From the NCBI RefSeq assembly GCF_016522535.1, contig NZ_JAEHOI010000009.1:62001-126000 (forward strand): 64,000 nucleotides of DNA, in the 5' to 3' direction. The stretch is from Leucobacter edaphi. GTDB taxonomy: Bacteria > Actinomycetota > Actinomycetes > Actinomycetales > Microbacteriaceae. The notes beneath the pieces are model-generated. The model was not told where the DNA came from. It was given only the letters and a program-made list of their open reading frames with translations, and did no database searches. Shown here piece by piece: positions 1 to 8,667 of the stretch (within the stretch, counting starts at the first letter, position 1; each line of letters starts with the position of its first letter). The translations under genes were made by a program, and so were the position numbers.

Positions 1-641
1 AACTGGGCGTCGAGCGTCGAGGCGGCGATCTCCTGCTTGCCACGGGCGAGGGCCTCCTGGCGGCGGATCTTCTCCTCGAAGCGGCCGAGGTCGCTCGTCG
101 GATCGAGGACGTCGATCGACTTGACCGCGTCGGCGACCCGGTTCTGCGCCTCGGCGGTCTTCGCGCGCGCGACCAGCTCGGCGCGCTTGTTCTGCAGCTC
201 CTTGAGTTTCTCCTTCATGCCGTTGAGGCCGGCCTTCAGCTTCTCGGTGGTCTCCTGCTGGGTCGCGATCGTGGGAGCCGCGGCGCGAGCCTCGTTCTCC
301 GAATCGATCTGTCGCTGCAGTGCGACCTTTGCGAGGTTGTCGAACTTGTCGGCGTCGGCGGAGGAGCCCGAGGTGCGCAGCTCGTCGGCCTTGGTGCTCG
401 CGGCGATCGCCTTGCGGCCCCACTCCTCGGCCGTGCTGATGTCCTCCTGGTAGTCCTGCTCGAGCAGGCGCAGGTTGCCGATCGTCTCGGCGATCGCCGC
501 CTCCGCGTCGGAGATGTTGCTCGTGTAGTCGCGGATCAGCTGGTCGATCATCTTTTGAGGATCTTCTGCCGAGTCGATCATTGCGTTGACGTTCGCCCGG
601 ATCAGGGTGGTGATGCGACCGAAGATGGACTGCTTGCTCAT
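1..641 (-). CDS. pspA: PspA/IM30 family phage-shock protein A (3' end cut by window edge)
   Basis: PspA/IM30 proteins are peripheral coiled-coil proteins that assemble on the inner face of the membrane and protect it under envelope stress. The visible 213 residues begin MSKQSIFGRI, followed by the usual amphipathic first helix and a motif EDPQKMIDQLIRDY that is typical of the family. The rest is long charged helices rich in Glu, Lys and Gln. The ATG is preceded by AAAGGAA, a good ribosome binding site. The gene runs off the left edge, so roughly the last few dozen residues are missing. It lies downstream of and in the same direction as the TPM-domain gene, with a 130-base gap. That pairing suggests a shared envelope role (inference). 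Confidence 0.93.
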   Translation of the reverse strand, partial: MSKQSIFGRITTLIRANVNAMIDSAEDPQKMIDQLIRDYTSNISDAEAAIAETIGNLRLLEQDYQEDISTAEEWGRKAIAASTKADELRTSGSSADADKFDNLAKVALQRQIDSENEARAAAPTIATQQETTEKLKAGLNGMKEKLKELQNKRAELVARAKTAEAQNRVADAVKSIDVLDPTSDLGRFEEKIRRQEALARGKQEIAASTLDAQ

Positions 642-771
642 GCGGATTCCTTTCGCAGTGGCTGGTGGTTGGTGAGTTTACGGAGTGTGTCTGGTGAGGT
701 GAAGGGCGCAGTGCGAGTGCGCGGACGGATCGATGCCCGGATCTCGGTCCGGGAGCGTCTCGGCCGCCGGG

Positions 772-2733
772 TCAGAATCTCCCGCCGCCGCTGGATCGGC
801 GACCGCCGCCCCCGCCGCCGAAGCCGCCTCCGCCACCGCCGAAGCCGCCACCCCCGCGGGAGCCGCCTCCGCCCCAGCTGGAGCCGCCCCCGCTGCTGCG
901 CGAGCCGCCGCCCCAGTTGCTGCCGATGATGATGCCGCTCAGGATCGCGGAGAGGTCGGAACTGCCCGAGCCCCCGCCGAAGCCGCCGCCCCCGCCATTC
1001 CAGCCGTTCATGTCGCTCTGGGCTGACTGCATGGCCTCGTTCGCGTAGCGTTCGGCGCGCTGCGCCTCGGCGAGCGCGTCCTTCGGTGACCTCGTGCGCA
1101 TCGCCTCGGCACCGTCGAGCGAAGCCCTGGCCTTGGCGACGCGGGTGCGCGCGGTCGAGCCGACGGCGCCGCGCCGGGAATTGATGAACTGCTCGGTCTG
1201 CTGGATCAGGCCGGACACGCGGGTGATCGTGCCATCGAGTACCTGGAGCGCGCGTTCGTTCTCGCGCGCGGTCGCGATCACGCCGTCGATCGCGGCGTTC
1301 GCCGCCTCGAGGGCTTGCAGCGCACGCGCGGGATTCCGCTGCGAGGTCCCGAGATCGACACGGGCTCGCGCGATCTCCTGCGTGGCGGCCGCGGCCGCCG
1401 AGGCGACCTGACCGCTCGGGTCGTTGATCCCCGGCGCGCTGTTCACGTCGCCCTCGATGTCGAGGATCAGGGCCTCAGCCTGGGCTCCCGCCTCGTCGAG
1501 CTGCGGGCCGATCTGGGTGACCGCCGCCGTCAGGGCGCCGCTCTGCGCGACGGCCCGCTCGGCCTCGTGGATGAGGGTCGCGGCCTCGCCGGTGCTGCTC
1601 GCCGCGAGCGCGGTGCGGGCGCGCTCGGCGCGCTCCTTGGCGAAGGTGAGGAGGGAGGCCGCCTGTGCGGGATTCTCCCGGACCGGGGCGATTGCCTCGG
1701 CCGAGAAGCGCTGCGCGAGCGCCGCGAGTGCCGCCTCGGCGCCGCCAGAGGCTTCCGCCTCGAGCAGGCCCCGATCGAGCCTCGCGAGAGCCTCCGGGGC
1801 GTCCCGCTCGATGTCGCGCAGCTCCTTCAGGGAGGTCGCCTGCTCGGCGAGGCGGCCCTGCACCTCTTCGCAGCTCGCGATGATCTGGCTGAGCCAGGTC
1901 CGCCGCTCCTCATCGGTGTCGGGATCGCCATCGTCGAGCTTCTGCTGCAGCGCGAACGCCTCGATGAGCTTCTGCTTGGCGTCGGCGAGGGCCGCTGCGT
2001 AGTCCTTGGTGGTCTCCTCGCCGAACTGCACGCGGGCGAATTCGAGCTCCTGCTCGCCCGTCTTCACGGCGTCGTCGACGGCGACGAGCCCCGCGCCAGC
2101 GCGCTGGGTGAGCTGCTGGAGCTCCTCCTCGATCTCGCGCTTCGTGCGACGCTTCTTCGCCGCGCGCCACACCCCGTAGCCGGCGCCGGCGACGCCGATC
2201 CCGCCCGCGACGACGCCGGTGGTGATCGCGGTGTTGCGTCCCGGGGCCGCGTGCTGCTCCTCGAGCTGGGAGGCCGCCGTGGTGACGGCGCCGGCCCAGT
2301 CCGCGCTCTTCAGATCCGGGACGATCGCCTTCTCGATAGCCGCGATCTGCGATTCCTTCAACGGGCCGCTGTTGGAGGCCGAGATGAAGTACTGGCGGCC
2401 CTCGGTGGAAATGGCGAGCAGATACTGGTTGTTGCCGAGCCCGTTGCTCGTTGCAACCTGATCCGCCCACTGAATACGGTCTTCAGGGGCGGTGAAGTGG
2501 TCGACGAGGACGACGTACAGGTCGATTCCCGTCGCCTCGTGCGCCGCCGCGAGCCGCTGGTCGGCCGCCGCCTCGTCGGCCGGCGCGATCACCCCGACAT
2601 CGTCGGTGATGTAGGTGTCGTCGAGCGTGACCGGGGGCGTGGCGGAGGCGATCCCGGCCGCGGCGAGCATCCACCCCGCGCCCAGCACCGCGCCCGCGAG
2701 GAGTCGCCGGAGCGGGATTTTCTTCTGGCTCAC
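772..2733 (-). CDS. TPM-domain secreted/membrane protein with Gly-rich tail
   Basis: The 653-residue protein begins with a signal peptide (cleavage likely after ASA at residue 31). A TPM domain (formerly DUF477) follows at about 40-155. This family has been linked to photosystem II repair in plants and is of unclear role in bacteria. A single membrane segment lies at about 168-189, followed by a basic stop-transfer stretch. The next ~390 residues are Ala/Glu/Arg-rich predicted coiled coil. The last ~75 are almost pure Gly/Ser with repeated GGGG blocks and end in GGRF. The GTG start is supported by a -10 box TACACT at 2741-2746, seven bases upstream, so the transcript is probably leaderless. 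The TPM domain is outside the cell and the coiled coil and Gly tail inside. With pspA downstream, an envelope-maintenance role is likely but unproven. Confidence 0.85.
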   Translation of the reverse strand: MSQKKIPLRRLLAGAVLGAGWMLAAAGIASATPPVTLDDTYITDDVGVIAPADEAAADQRLAAAHEATGIDLYVVLVDHFTAPEDRIQWADQVATSNGLGNNQYLLAISTEGRQYFISASNSGPLKESQIAAIEKAIVPDLKSADWAGAVTTAASQLEEQHAAPGRNTAITTGVVAGGIGVAGAGYGVWRAAKKRRTKREIEEELQQLTQRAGAGLVAVDDAVKTGEQELEFARVQFGEETTKDYAAALADAKQKLIEAFALQQKLDDGDPDTDEERRTWLSQIIASCEEVQGRLAEQATSLKELRDIERDAPEALARLDRGLLEAEASGGAEAALAALAQRFSAEAIAPVRENPAQAASLLTFAKERAERARTALAASSTGEAATLIHEAERAVAQSGALTAAVTQIGPQLDEAGAQAEALILDIEGDVNSAPGINDPSGQVASAAAAATQEIARARVDLGTSQRNPARALQALEAANAAIDGVIATARENERALQVLDGTITRVSGLIQQTEQFINSRRGAVGSTARTRVAKARASLDGAEAMRTRSPKDALAEAQRAERYANEAMQSAQSDMNGWNGGGGGFGGGSGSSDLSAILSGIIIGSNWGGGSRSSGGGSSWGGGGSRGGGGFGGGGGGFGGGGGGRRSSGGGRF

Positions 2734-2819
2734 ACTTCGCAGTGTATTGCGTGGCGGTCGCGCAGGACCAGGGAAGATCCCGATGAATTGCGAACGATGC
2801 CTGCACTAGCCTCGGTGGC

Positions 2820-3683
2820 ATGGACCTGGCGAGTACCCGAGACCTCCTGCCCCGCGTGATCTGGCGCGATGCCGTCGGCTCGACGAACGCGGAGCTCCGC
2901 GAACTGGCGCGGTCGGAGGAGCTGCCGCACGGCACCCTCCTCGCGACGGCCGATCAGACGGCCGGGCGCGGGCGACTCGAGCGCGGCTGGGTGACCCCGC
3001 CTGGGAAATCCCTCGCAACTTCGATCTTGATCAGGGGTTTCGCTGGGTCCGGGAGTGTCGCTGCCGGATCGGGCCCGGGCAGCGCGCTCGGTCCCGGCTG
3101 GCTGCCGCTGCTCGTCGGTTCCGCGATGGCGGCGTCGCTGCAGCCACGATTCCCCGAGGGGCTCCGGGTCGGCGTGAAGTGGCCGAACGACGTGCACGTG
3201 CGCGACGAGGAGGACGCGATCGCCGGTCGTCCCGGTCAGAAGCTGTGCGGGATCCTGTGCGAGATGCTCCCGGACGGCTCGATCATCGTCGGGGCGGGGA
3301 TCAATGTGCTCGTCGACGAGTGGGAGCTGCCCACCGAGCGCGCCACGTCGCTGCTCGCCGCGGGCGCCGAGGTGAACGGCGCTGAGTCGCTCGAGGACGG
3401 ACCGGGGCCCGCGCTCGCGGACGCGTTGCTCTCCGACTACGCGTCCCGGCTGCTCTCCGTCGTGGAACTCGCGGCGGGGGATCCCGACTCGGCCCGCGTG
3501 CGCGTGCGCCGGAGCTCGCTCACGCTCGGAGCGGAGGTGCGCGTCCACCTGCCTGGCGGGGAGATCGTCGACGGGCGCGCGCGAGACCTCGCGGAGGACG
3601 GTTCGCTCGTGGTTGATCTGCCGACGGGCGGTATGCTCACGGTCTCCGCCGGCGACGTGGAGCACCTGCGCTCGCGCGACTGA
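2820..3683 (+). CDS. birA: Biotin--[acetyl-CoA-carboxylase] ligase
   Basis: Attaches biotin, via biotinyl-5'-AMP, to the carrier domain of acyl-CoA carboxylases in the cytoplasm. The 287-residue protein starts directly with the ligase fold. The biotinyl-AMP loop GRGRLERGW is at about residues 48-56, KWPNDV at about 120-125, CGILCE shortly after, and a small C-terminal SH3-like domain closes the protein. There is no N-terminal winged helix, so it is a monofunctional ligase and not a DNA-binding repressor of biotin genes as in Escherichia coli. The ATG sits seven bases after a -10-like TAGCCT (2807-2812) with no Shine-Dalgarno, consistent with a leaderless message. It is divergent from the TPM gene and convergent with the permease gene downstream. 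Confidence 0.95.
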   Translation: MDLASTRDLLPRVIWRDAVGSTNAELRELARSEELPHGTLLATADQTAGRGRLERGWVTPPGKSLATSILIRGFAGSGSVAAGSGPGSALGPGWLPLLVGSAMAASLQPRFPEGLRVGVKWPNDVHVRDEEDAIAGRPGQKLCGILCEMLPDGSIIVGAGINVLVDEWELPTERATSLLAAGAEVNGAESLEDGPGPALADALLSDYASRLLSVVELAAGDPDSARVRVRRSSLTLGAEVRVHLPGGEIVDGRARDLAEDGSLVVDLPTGGMLTVSAGDVEHLRSRD

Positions 3684-3727
3684 CCTCGCGCCGCCCGCCG
3701 CGCGCCACGCCGCGCGGCGCCCTCTGC

Positions 3728-3752
3728 TGCGGTCCGGCGTTCCCGGACCGCA
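3728..3752. terminator. Hairpin between convergent birA and permease genes
   Basis: Ten-base-pair perfect inverted repeat with arms TGCGGTCCGG and CCGGACCGCA and a five-base loop. It is centred between the stops of two convergent genes, so it can act in both directions. There is no clear T-run. Confidence 0.6.
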
Positions 3753-3769
3753 CCAAAGGGCACGCTGCG

Positions 3770-5182
3770 TCAGCGCGGATTCAGCGGATACTCCTCGCCG
3801 AGCTGGTCGATCTGCTGGGTGGTCGGGTCGCCCTCGGAGAAGTCCATCTTGGGGACGGGCTTCTTGAAGCCGCGGGTGACAATCACGATGATGCCGAACC
3901 CGATGAGGATCCAGATACCGCCGACGATCCAGGTCTCGGGGTGCAGCTCGCTCCACAGCCAGATCGTGAGGCAGAACCCGATGAAGGGGAGGACGCCGTA
4001 GCGGATGATCCGCCACGCGGTGACCGGTTCGCGGCGGCCGCCGCTGGGGAACAGGTAGGTGCGGATGACCGACAGGTTCACGACGGAGAACGCCGCGAGG
4101 GCGCCGAAGCTGATCATGAAGCTCACCGCCTCGAGCTTCAGGAACAGGCTCGACAGGGCGAACACCGAGACGACGACCGCGGCCACGATCGGCGTTCCGA
4201 AGCGGCGGTTCAGCACGGAGAGCGGCTTCGGCAGCATCCCGTCCCGGCCCATCGCGTAGAGGATGCGGGACACCGACACCTGGCCGGTCATGCCGGAGCC
4301 GAACGCGCCCGCCACGTAGACCGCGACGAAGAACGCGGTGAACGCCTCGCCGCCGATGTTGTTCATGACGGTGACGCCCGCCGCCTCCAGCTCCGTTTCC
4401 GAGAGCTTCGTCCAGTCGGGGTGGTAGGCGATCGCGCCGGCCCACGAGACGAGCACGAAGAAGAACCCGCCGACGAGGGTGGAAAGCACGATCGCGCGCG
4501 GGATGTCCTTGCGCGGACGCTTGGCCTCCTCCGACAGGGTCGAGACGGCGTCGAAGCCGAGGAACGAGAGCGCCAGGATCGCCGCGCCGCTCGCGATCGC
4601 CGCGATGCCGCCGCTCCCCGTGGTGAACGGCTCGATCAGGCTCACCGACTCGTCGCCGCCGAGCGCGTACTTGAAGGCGAGCACCATGAACACGGCGACG
4701 AGCACGACCGACAGGGCGATGATCGCCATGTTGACCTTGCTGACGAGGTTGATGCCGAGGATGTTGAACAGCAGCACGAGGAGCAGCGCCGCGAGGGTGA
4801 AGGCCCACGCCGGCACGGCGGGGAACTGGGTGTTCAGGTAGATCCCGATGAGCATGAAGTTGATCATCGGGATGAAGAGATAGTCGAGCAGCATGACCCA
4901 GCCGGTGAGGAACCCGACGCCGCCGCCGAACGACTGCTGCGCGTAGGTGTACGCCGAGCCTGCGACCGGATAGCGCCTGACCATGGCTCCGTAGCTTCCC
5001 GCGGTGAAGAGCATCGTGATCACCGCCACGACGTAGGCGGCTGGCAGGTGCCCATCGGTCGCCTTGTTCACGATGCCGTACGTGGTGAAGACGGTGATCA
5101 CCGTCATGTACGTCACCCCGAACAGGGTGAGGCCGGTGAGGCCGAGGGCCCGCTTGAGATGCGGTTGGGTGGTGTCGCTCAC
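3770..5182 (-). CDS. APC-family amino acid/polyamine permease, PuuP-like (copy 1)
   Basis: A 470-residue inner-membrane transporter with about 12 hydrophobic segments. Motifs TVFTTYGIVN, RYPVAGSAYTYAQQSFGGG, LLDYLFIPMIN and SFLGFDAVSTLSEEAKRPRKD match the PuuP (putrescine importer) branch of the amino acid-polyamine-organocation superfamily more closely than generic amino acid permeases. The GTG start is preceded by GGGAG. It lies 143 bases downstream of the amidohydrolase gene in the same direction, and the gap holds a small hairpin (5283-5300), so it may have its own promoter. It is clearly paralogous to the permease at 7046-8455 along its whole length. Substrate is inferred: an amine, polyamine or amino acid, possibly a product of the neighbouring amidohydrolase. 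Confidence 0.88.
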   Translation of the reverse strand: MSDTTQPHLKRALGLTGLTLFGVTYMTVITVFTTYGIVNKATDGHLPAAYVVAVITMLFTAGSYGAMVRRYPVAGSAYTYAQQSFGGGVGFLTGWVMLLDYLFIPMINFMLIGIYLNTQFPAVPAWAFTLAALLLVLLFNILGINLVSKVNMAIIALSVVLVAVFMVLAFKYALGGDESVSLIEPFTTGSGGIAAIASGAAILALSFLGFDAVSTLSEEAKRPRKDIPRAIVLSTLVGGFFFVLVSWAGAIAYHPDWTKLSETELEAAGVTVMNNIGGEAFTAFFVAVYVAGAFGSGMTGQVSVSRILYAMGRDGMLPKPLSVLNRRFGTPIVAAVVVSVFALSSLFLKLEAVSFMISFGALAAFSVVNLSVIRTYLFPSGGRREPVTAWRIIRYGVLPFIGFCLTIWLWSELHPETWIVGGIWILIGFGIIVIVTRGFKKPVPKMDFSEGDPTTQQIDQLGEEYPLNPR

Positions 5183-5282
5183 TACTGCTCCCTTGCTGGT
5201 GTGCTCCGTCGTCCCCCGCCGCGTCCCCCGCTGGGAAACCCGGCCGACTCGCGTCGAATATTCTTCTGTGTTTCCGTGGCGG

Positions 5283-5300
5283 TGCCGGGTTGCCCCGGCA
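5283..5300. terminator. Small hairpin between amidohydrolase and permease 1
   Basis: Seven-base-pair stem TGCCGGG/CCCGGCA with a four-base loop, placed just after the amidohydrolase stop on the minus strand. It could attenuate read-through into the downstream permease gene. It is short and has no T-run. Confidence 0.35.
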
Positions 5301-5325
5301 ACGCCGCGAAGCTCTGCGGTGTGTC

Positions 5326-6951
5326 CTATCCGCTGTGGGTGCGCTCGCCGCCGAGCCACGTGCCGCGCACGCGCAGCTCCGGGATCGAATCGGGATCGAC
5401 GGTGAGCGGATCGCCCGTCAGCCACACGGCGTCCGCGGTGCGGCCGACCGCGAGCGTTCCCCTGGTGTCGGCCGCGAGGGCCTGGCGTGCGATGCCCTTC
5501 GTGTAGGCCTCGTAAGCGGCCGCCGGGTCGATGCGCTCGTCGGGGATCCAGGACGGGGCGTCCGGCTCGTCGGTGCTCCGCCGGGTGATGGCCGTGGCGA
5601 GAGCCGGCCGCCAGTCCACCGTGGTGACCGGCCAGTCGCTGCCGAACGACACGGTGGCGCCGCTGCGCACGATCGATCCGATCAGGTACTGCCACTCGTC
5701 TCGCGGCTGGCCGAGGTGCGGGATGGTGAGGTCGCGCATCACGGCGTCGCACTGCGCCCAGTAGGGCTCGAAGTTCGCGATCACGCCGAGCTCGGCGAAG
5801 CGCTGCACGTCAGCGGGGTCGAGGAGGGCGACGTGCGCGATCACGTGGTCCCGCTCGCGCTCCGGGTTGTTCGCCGCGGCGGACTCGAGCGCGTCGAGCG
5901 CGAGGCGGTTGGCGCCGTCGCCGATGGCGTGGAGGTGGATCTGGAAGCCGAGCGCGTCGTAGCGCTCCACCGCCGCGGCGAGTTCCTCGCTGCTCCAGTT
6001 CGGGAGTCCCATCTCCTCCGGCCGGTCGGCGTAGGGTTCGAGGAGCGCGGCGGTGTGGCTCTCGACCACCCCGTCGACGAAGATCTTGATCGTCTCCGCG
6101 CTGAGGCGGTCCTCGCCGAGCTCGCGGATCCCCTCGCGGGCGGCAACGTACCCGTCGACCTGGTCGCGCCAGCTGAGCGGATCTGCGACGAACGCGAGGT
6201 TGACCCGGGTGTGGAGGCGGCCCTCCGCGACCGCTGCGCGGTACACCTCGAGGTCGGAGAGCTGCACCCAGGCGTCCTGGATCCAGGTGGTGCCCTGGGC
6301 GGCGTAGGCGCGCGTGGCGCTCTCGATCGCGGAGAGCCGCTGTTCGAGGCTGAAGGCCGGCGCAACCTCGGCGAGGAAGTTGTTCGCCGCGGTCTCCTGG
6401 AGCGTGCCGAGCGGTGATCCGTCCTCGCGGCGCACATAACGACCGAGCGGCGGATCAGGGGTTTCTGCGGTGATGCCGCCAGCGGCCAGCGCCGCCGAGT
6501 TGACCCACGCCGTGTGGTAGTCCCAGGCGCGGAGAATCGTGGGGGTGTCTCCCGTGACCTCGTCGAGCCAGCGGGCGTCGAAGCTGCCGCCCTCGGCGAA
6601 GGTGGCGTCGTAGCTGCCCCCGATGATCCACTCGGCCTCGGGGTGCGCTGCCTTCCACTCGGCGACCGCGGAGAGAATGCCCGCGAGGTCCTGCGCCGCG
6701 CGGATATTGGGCCCGAGCGCCTCGGAGCCCCCGAGGAGGGGGTGCGCGTGGCCGTCGCCGACGGCGGGGGCGAGGGTGCCGCCCGCGAGGTCGATCTGCT
6801 CGGCGCCATCCTCCGCGGCGAGCTCCTCGGCCGCAGGGCCGTGCGCCGCGACGACGCCGTCGCGGAATGCGATCGCCGTGGTGCGGATCGGTTCCGATCC
6901 GGCGGCTGGATCGACGAGGATTTCTCCTCCGGTGAAAACGGTGATGCTCAT
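5326..6951 (-). CDS. YtcJ-type amidohydrolase (Amidohydro_3)
   Basis: A 541-residue cytosolic metal-dependent hydrolase of the amidohydrolase superfamily, YtcJ/Amidohydro_3 branch, with family roles in hydrolysing amides, formamides or cyclic ureides. Visible motifs are the first metal-binding GHAHPLL, a central HLHAIGDGANR, a later IAHVALLDP, and the C-terminal SDWPVTTVDW carrying the metal-binding Asp. The small beta-sandwich formed by both ends is present (LAVGRTADAVWL near the C terminus). The ATG has a strong GAGGAGG site and a -10-like TAGTCT (6988-6993 on the minus strand). It sits between two paralogous PuuP-like permease genes in the same direction, which suggests import of an amine or amide followed by hydrolysis. 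The exact substrate cannot be read from the sequence. Confidence 0.88.
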   Translation of the reverse strand: MSITVFTGGEILVDPAAGSEPIRTTAIAFRDGVVAAHGPAAEELAAEDGAEQIDLAGGTLAPAVGDGHAHPLLGGSEALGPNIRAAQDLAGILSAVAEWKAAHPEAEWIIGGSYDATFAEGGSFDARWLDEVTGDTPTILRAWDYHTAWVNSAALAAGGITAETPDPPLGRYVRREDGSPLGTLQETAANNFLAEVAPAFSLEQRLSAIESATRAYAAQGTTWIQDAWVQLSDLEVYRAAVAEGRLHTRVNLAFVADPLSWRDQVDGYVAAREGIRELGEDRLSAETIKIFVDGVVESHTAALLEPYADRPEEMGLPNWSSEELAAAVERYDALGFQIHLHAIGDGANRLALDALESAAANNPERERDHVIAHVALLDPADVQRFAELGVIANFEPYWAQCDAVMRDLTIPHLGQPRDEWQYLIGSIVRSGATVSFGSDWPVTTVDWRPALATAITRRSTDEPDAPSWIPDERIDPAAAYEAYTKGIARQALAADTRGTLAVGRTADAVWLTGDPLTVDPDSIPELRVRGTWLGGERTHSG

Positions 6952-7004
6952 GTGCTGGCCTCCTCGCGGCGGTGCAGGGTTGGTTTCAGACTAGGGGGGG
7001 ACCT

Positions 7005-7045
7005 GCGACAACGGGCTCCCCGGCGAACCGAGGAGCCCGTGTCGC
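7005..7045. terminator. Terminator after permease 2
   Basis: Stem GCGACA-CGGGCTCC against GGAGCCCG-TGTCGC with one bulged A and a ~12-base loop. It starts immediately after the stop codon of the permease gene on the minus strand. It separates that gene from the amidohydrolase gene downstream. Confidence 0.65.
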
Positions 7046-8455
7046 TCACTTGAAGGGAGTGCTCTCGGCCATCGCGTCGATGACCTCGGTCGCGGGCCCT
7101 TCCGAGAAGTCCATCTTCGGGACGGGGCGGCGGAAGAAGCGGGTGTTCCACAGCAGGATCGCGAAGCCGAGCGCGAACCAGATGCCGCCGACGATCCACG
7201 TCATCGGCTTGAGGGAGGTCCAGAGCCAGATCGTGAGCGCGAGTCCGACGAGCGGGAAGACGCCGGTGAGGATGATGTCCTTCGGGCTCAGCCGGCTGCG
7301 CAGCCCACCCTTGGGGAAGAGATACACCCTGATCACGGAGAGATTCACCATCGCGAATGCTGCGAGGGCTCCGAAGCTGATCATGAACGCGGCCTGATCC
7401 AGCGTGAGGAACAGGCTCGCCAGCGCAAAGACCGACACGGTGACGGCGGCGACGACCGGGGTGCCGTAGCGCGACCACAGGATACCGAGCGGGCGCGGCA
7501 GCGTGCCATCGCGGCCCATCGAGTACAGGATTCGCGCGACCGAGACCTGGCCGGCGAGCCCCGAACCGAAGCAGCCGGCGACCGACATGACGGCGAAGAG
7601 GACGCCGAGCCATTCGCCCCCGACGTGGTTCGCGAGCACGATTCCGGCGGCGTCGAGGAGCTCGCGGGGAGCCGTGCTCCAGTCGTCGAGGTGGTAGGAC
7701 ATCGCGCCGATCCAGGACACGAAGATGAAGAGGGCGCCGCCGATGAGCGTGGTCAGGATGATCGCGCGCGGGATGTCGCGGCGCGGGTGCTTGGCCTCCT
7801 CGGACAGCGTGGAGACCGCGTCGAAACCGAGGAACGACAGCGCGAGCACGCCGGCTCCGGTGAAGATCGGGCTGAAGCCCGCGTGGCCCGGGATGAACGG
7901 ATCGAAAATGCCCGGGGCGTTCGGATCGGCGACCGCGGTCTTCACCGCAAACACGGTGAACAGGATGATCGCGGCGACCGAGAGGCTGATGATCGCCACG
8001 TTGAGCTTGTTCACGAGGCTGATCCCGAGGACGTTGAAGACGAGCACGCCGATCAGGGTGAGCAGCGACGGGATCCACGCCGGGATGCTCGGGAACTGCG
8101 TGCTCACGTAGAGGCCGAGGATCATGAAGTTGATCATCGGGATGAAGAGGTAGTCGAGCAGCAGCACCCACCCGGTGAGGAAGCCGATGCCGCCGCCGAA
8201 GCCCTGCTGCACGTAGGTGTACGCCGATCCGGCAACGGGATACTTCCGCACCATCGCCGCGTAGCTGTTCGCCGTGAAGAGCATCGTGAGCAGCGCGACC
8301 ACGTAGGAGAGGGGCAGCCGGCCCTCGGTGATCTGGTTCACGATGCCGTAGGTCGTGAACACCGTGGCGATGGCCATATAGGCGAGGCCGAAGAGAATCA
8401 GGCCGCCGAGACCGAGCTCTCTCCTGAGGTGTGTGGGCTGGACGGTTTCGGACAC
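7046..8455 (-). CDS. APC-family amino acid/polyamine permease, PuuP-like (copy 2)
   Basis: A 469-residue, ~12-helix transporter that is a paralogue of the 3770-5182 permease. Shared stretches include TVFTTYGIVN, KYPVAGSAYTYVQQGFGGG, LLDYLFIPMINF and SFLGFDAVSTLSEEAKHPRRD, and both end with a similar PVPKMDFSEG tail, so they arose by duplication. It is the first gene after the divergent TetR regulator. The 212-base gap contains an AT-rich island and a candidate operator at 8547-8559. The family imports amino acids or polyamines by proton or solute coupling. Having two copies around one hydrolase suggests two related substrates, or uptake and export of substrate and product (inference). Confidence 0.88.
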   Translation of the reverse strand: MSETVQPTHLRRELGLGGLILFGLAYMAIATVFTTYGIVNQITEGRLPLSYVVALLTMLFTANSYAAMVRKYPVAGSAYTYVQQGFGGGIGFLTGWVLLLDYLFIPMINFMILGLYVSTQFPSIPAWIPSLLTLIGVLVFNVLGISLVNKLNVAIISLSVAAIILFTVFAVKTAVADPNAPGIFDPFIPGHAGFSPIFTGAGVLALSFLGFDAVSTLSEEAKHPRRDIPRAIILTTLIGGALFIFVSWIGAMSYHLDDWSTAPRELLDAAGIVLANHVGGEWLGVLFAVMSVAGCFGSGLAGQVSVARILYSMGRDGTLPRPLGILWSRYGTPVVAAVTVSVFALASLFLTLDQAAFMISFGALAAFAMVNLSVIRVYLFPKGGLRSRLSPKDIILTGVFPLVGLALTIWLWTSLKPMTWIVGGIWFALGFAILLWNTRFFRRPVPKMDFSEGPATEVIDAMAESTPFK

Positions 8456-8546
8456 CGGTGTATCTCCTTTGATGCGGCAGCTGTGATGCGGCAGTGATGC
8501 GGCTCGAACCCTTGCGCGAGTTCGATAGTGTCATAAATGAACACGG

Positions 8547-8559
8547 TTCGTTTAATGAA
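8547..8559. promoter_or_regulatory. Candidate TetR operator between permease 2 and TetR gene
   Basis: Imperfect palindrome TTCGTTTAATGAA (10 of 13 positions symmetric) in an AT-rich island of the divergent intergenic region. Position and symmetry suit autoregulation by the adjacent TetR protein and control of the permease. Confidence 0.4.
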
Positions 8560-8667
8560 TCGGGATGAGAATAGTACGAATTCCTCGCCCGCGCGACTCG
8601 ATCCACAGAATCCCCCGCGCGAAGGCGATAGCTTGGCGGCGGGGCAGACCCGGACAGGAGAGTGGCG

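Noticed and set aside
1315-2859. A 514-residue open frame on the plus strand opposite the TPM gene
   Set aside because: It is an antisense shadow produced by high-GC codon bias; composition is Arg/Gly/Leu-rich with no domain, and the minus-strand gene has a signal peptide, domain and promoter.
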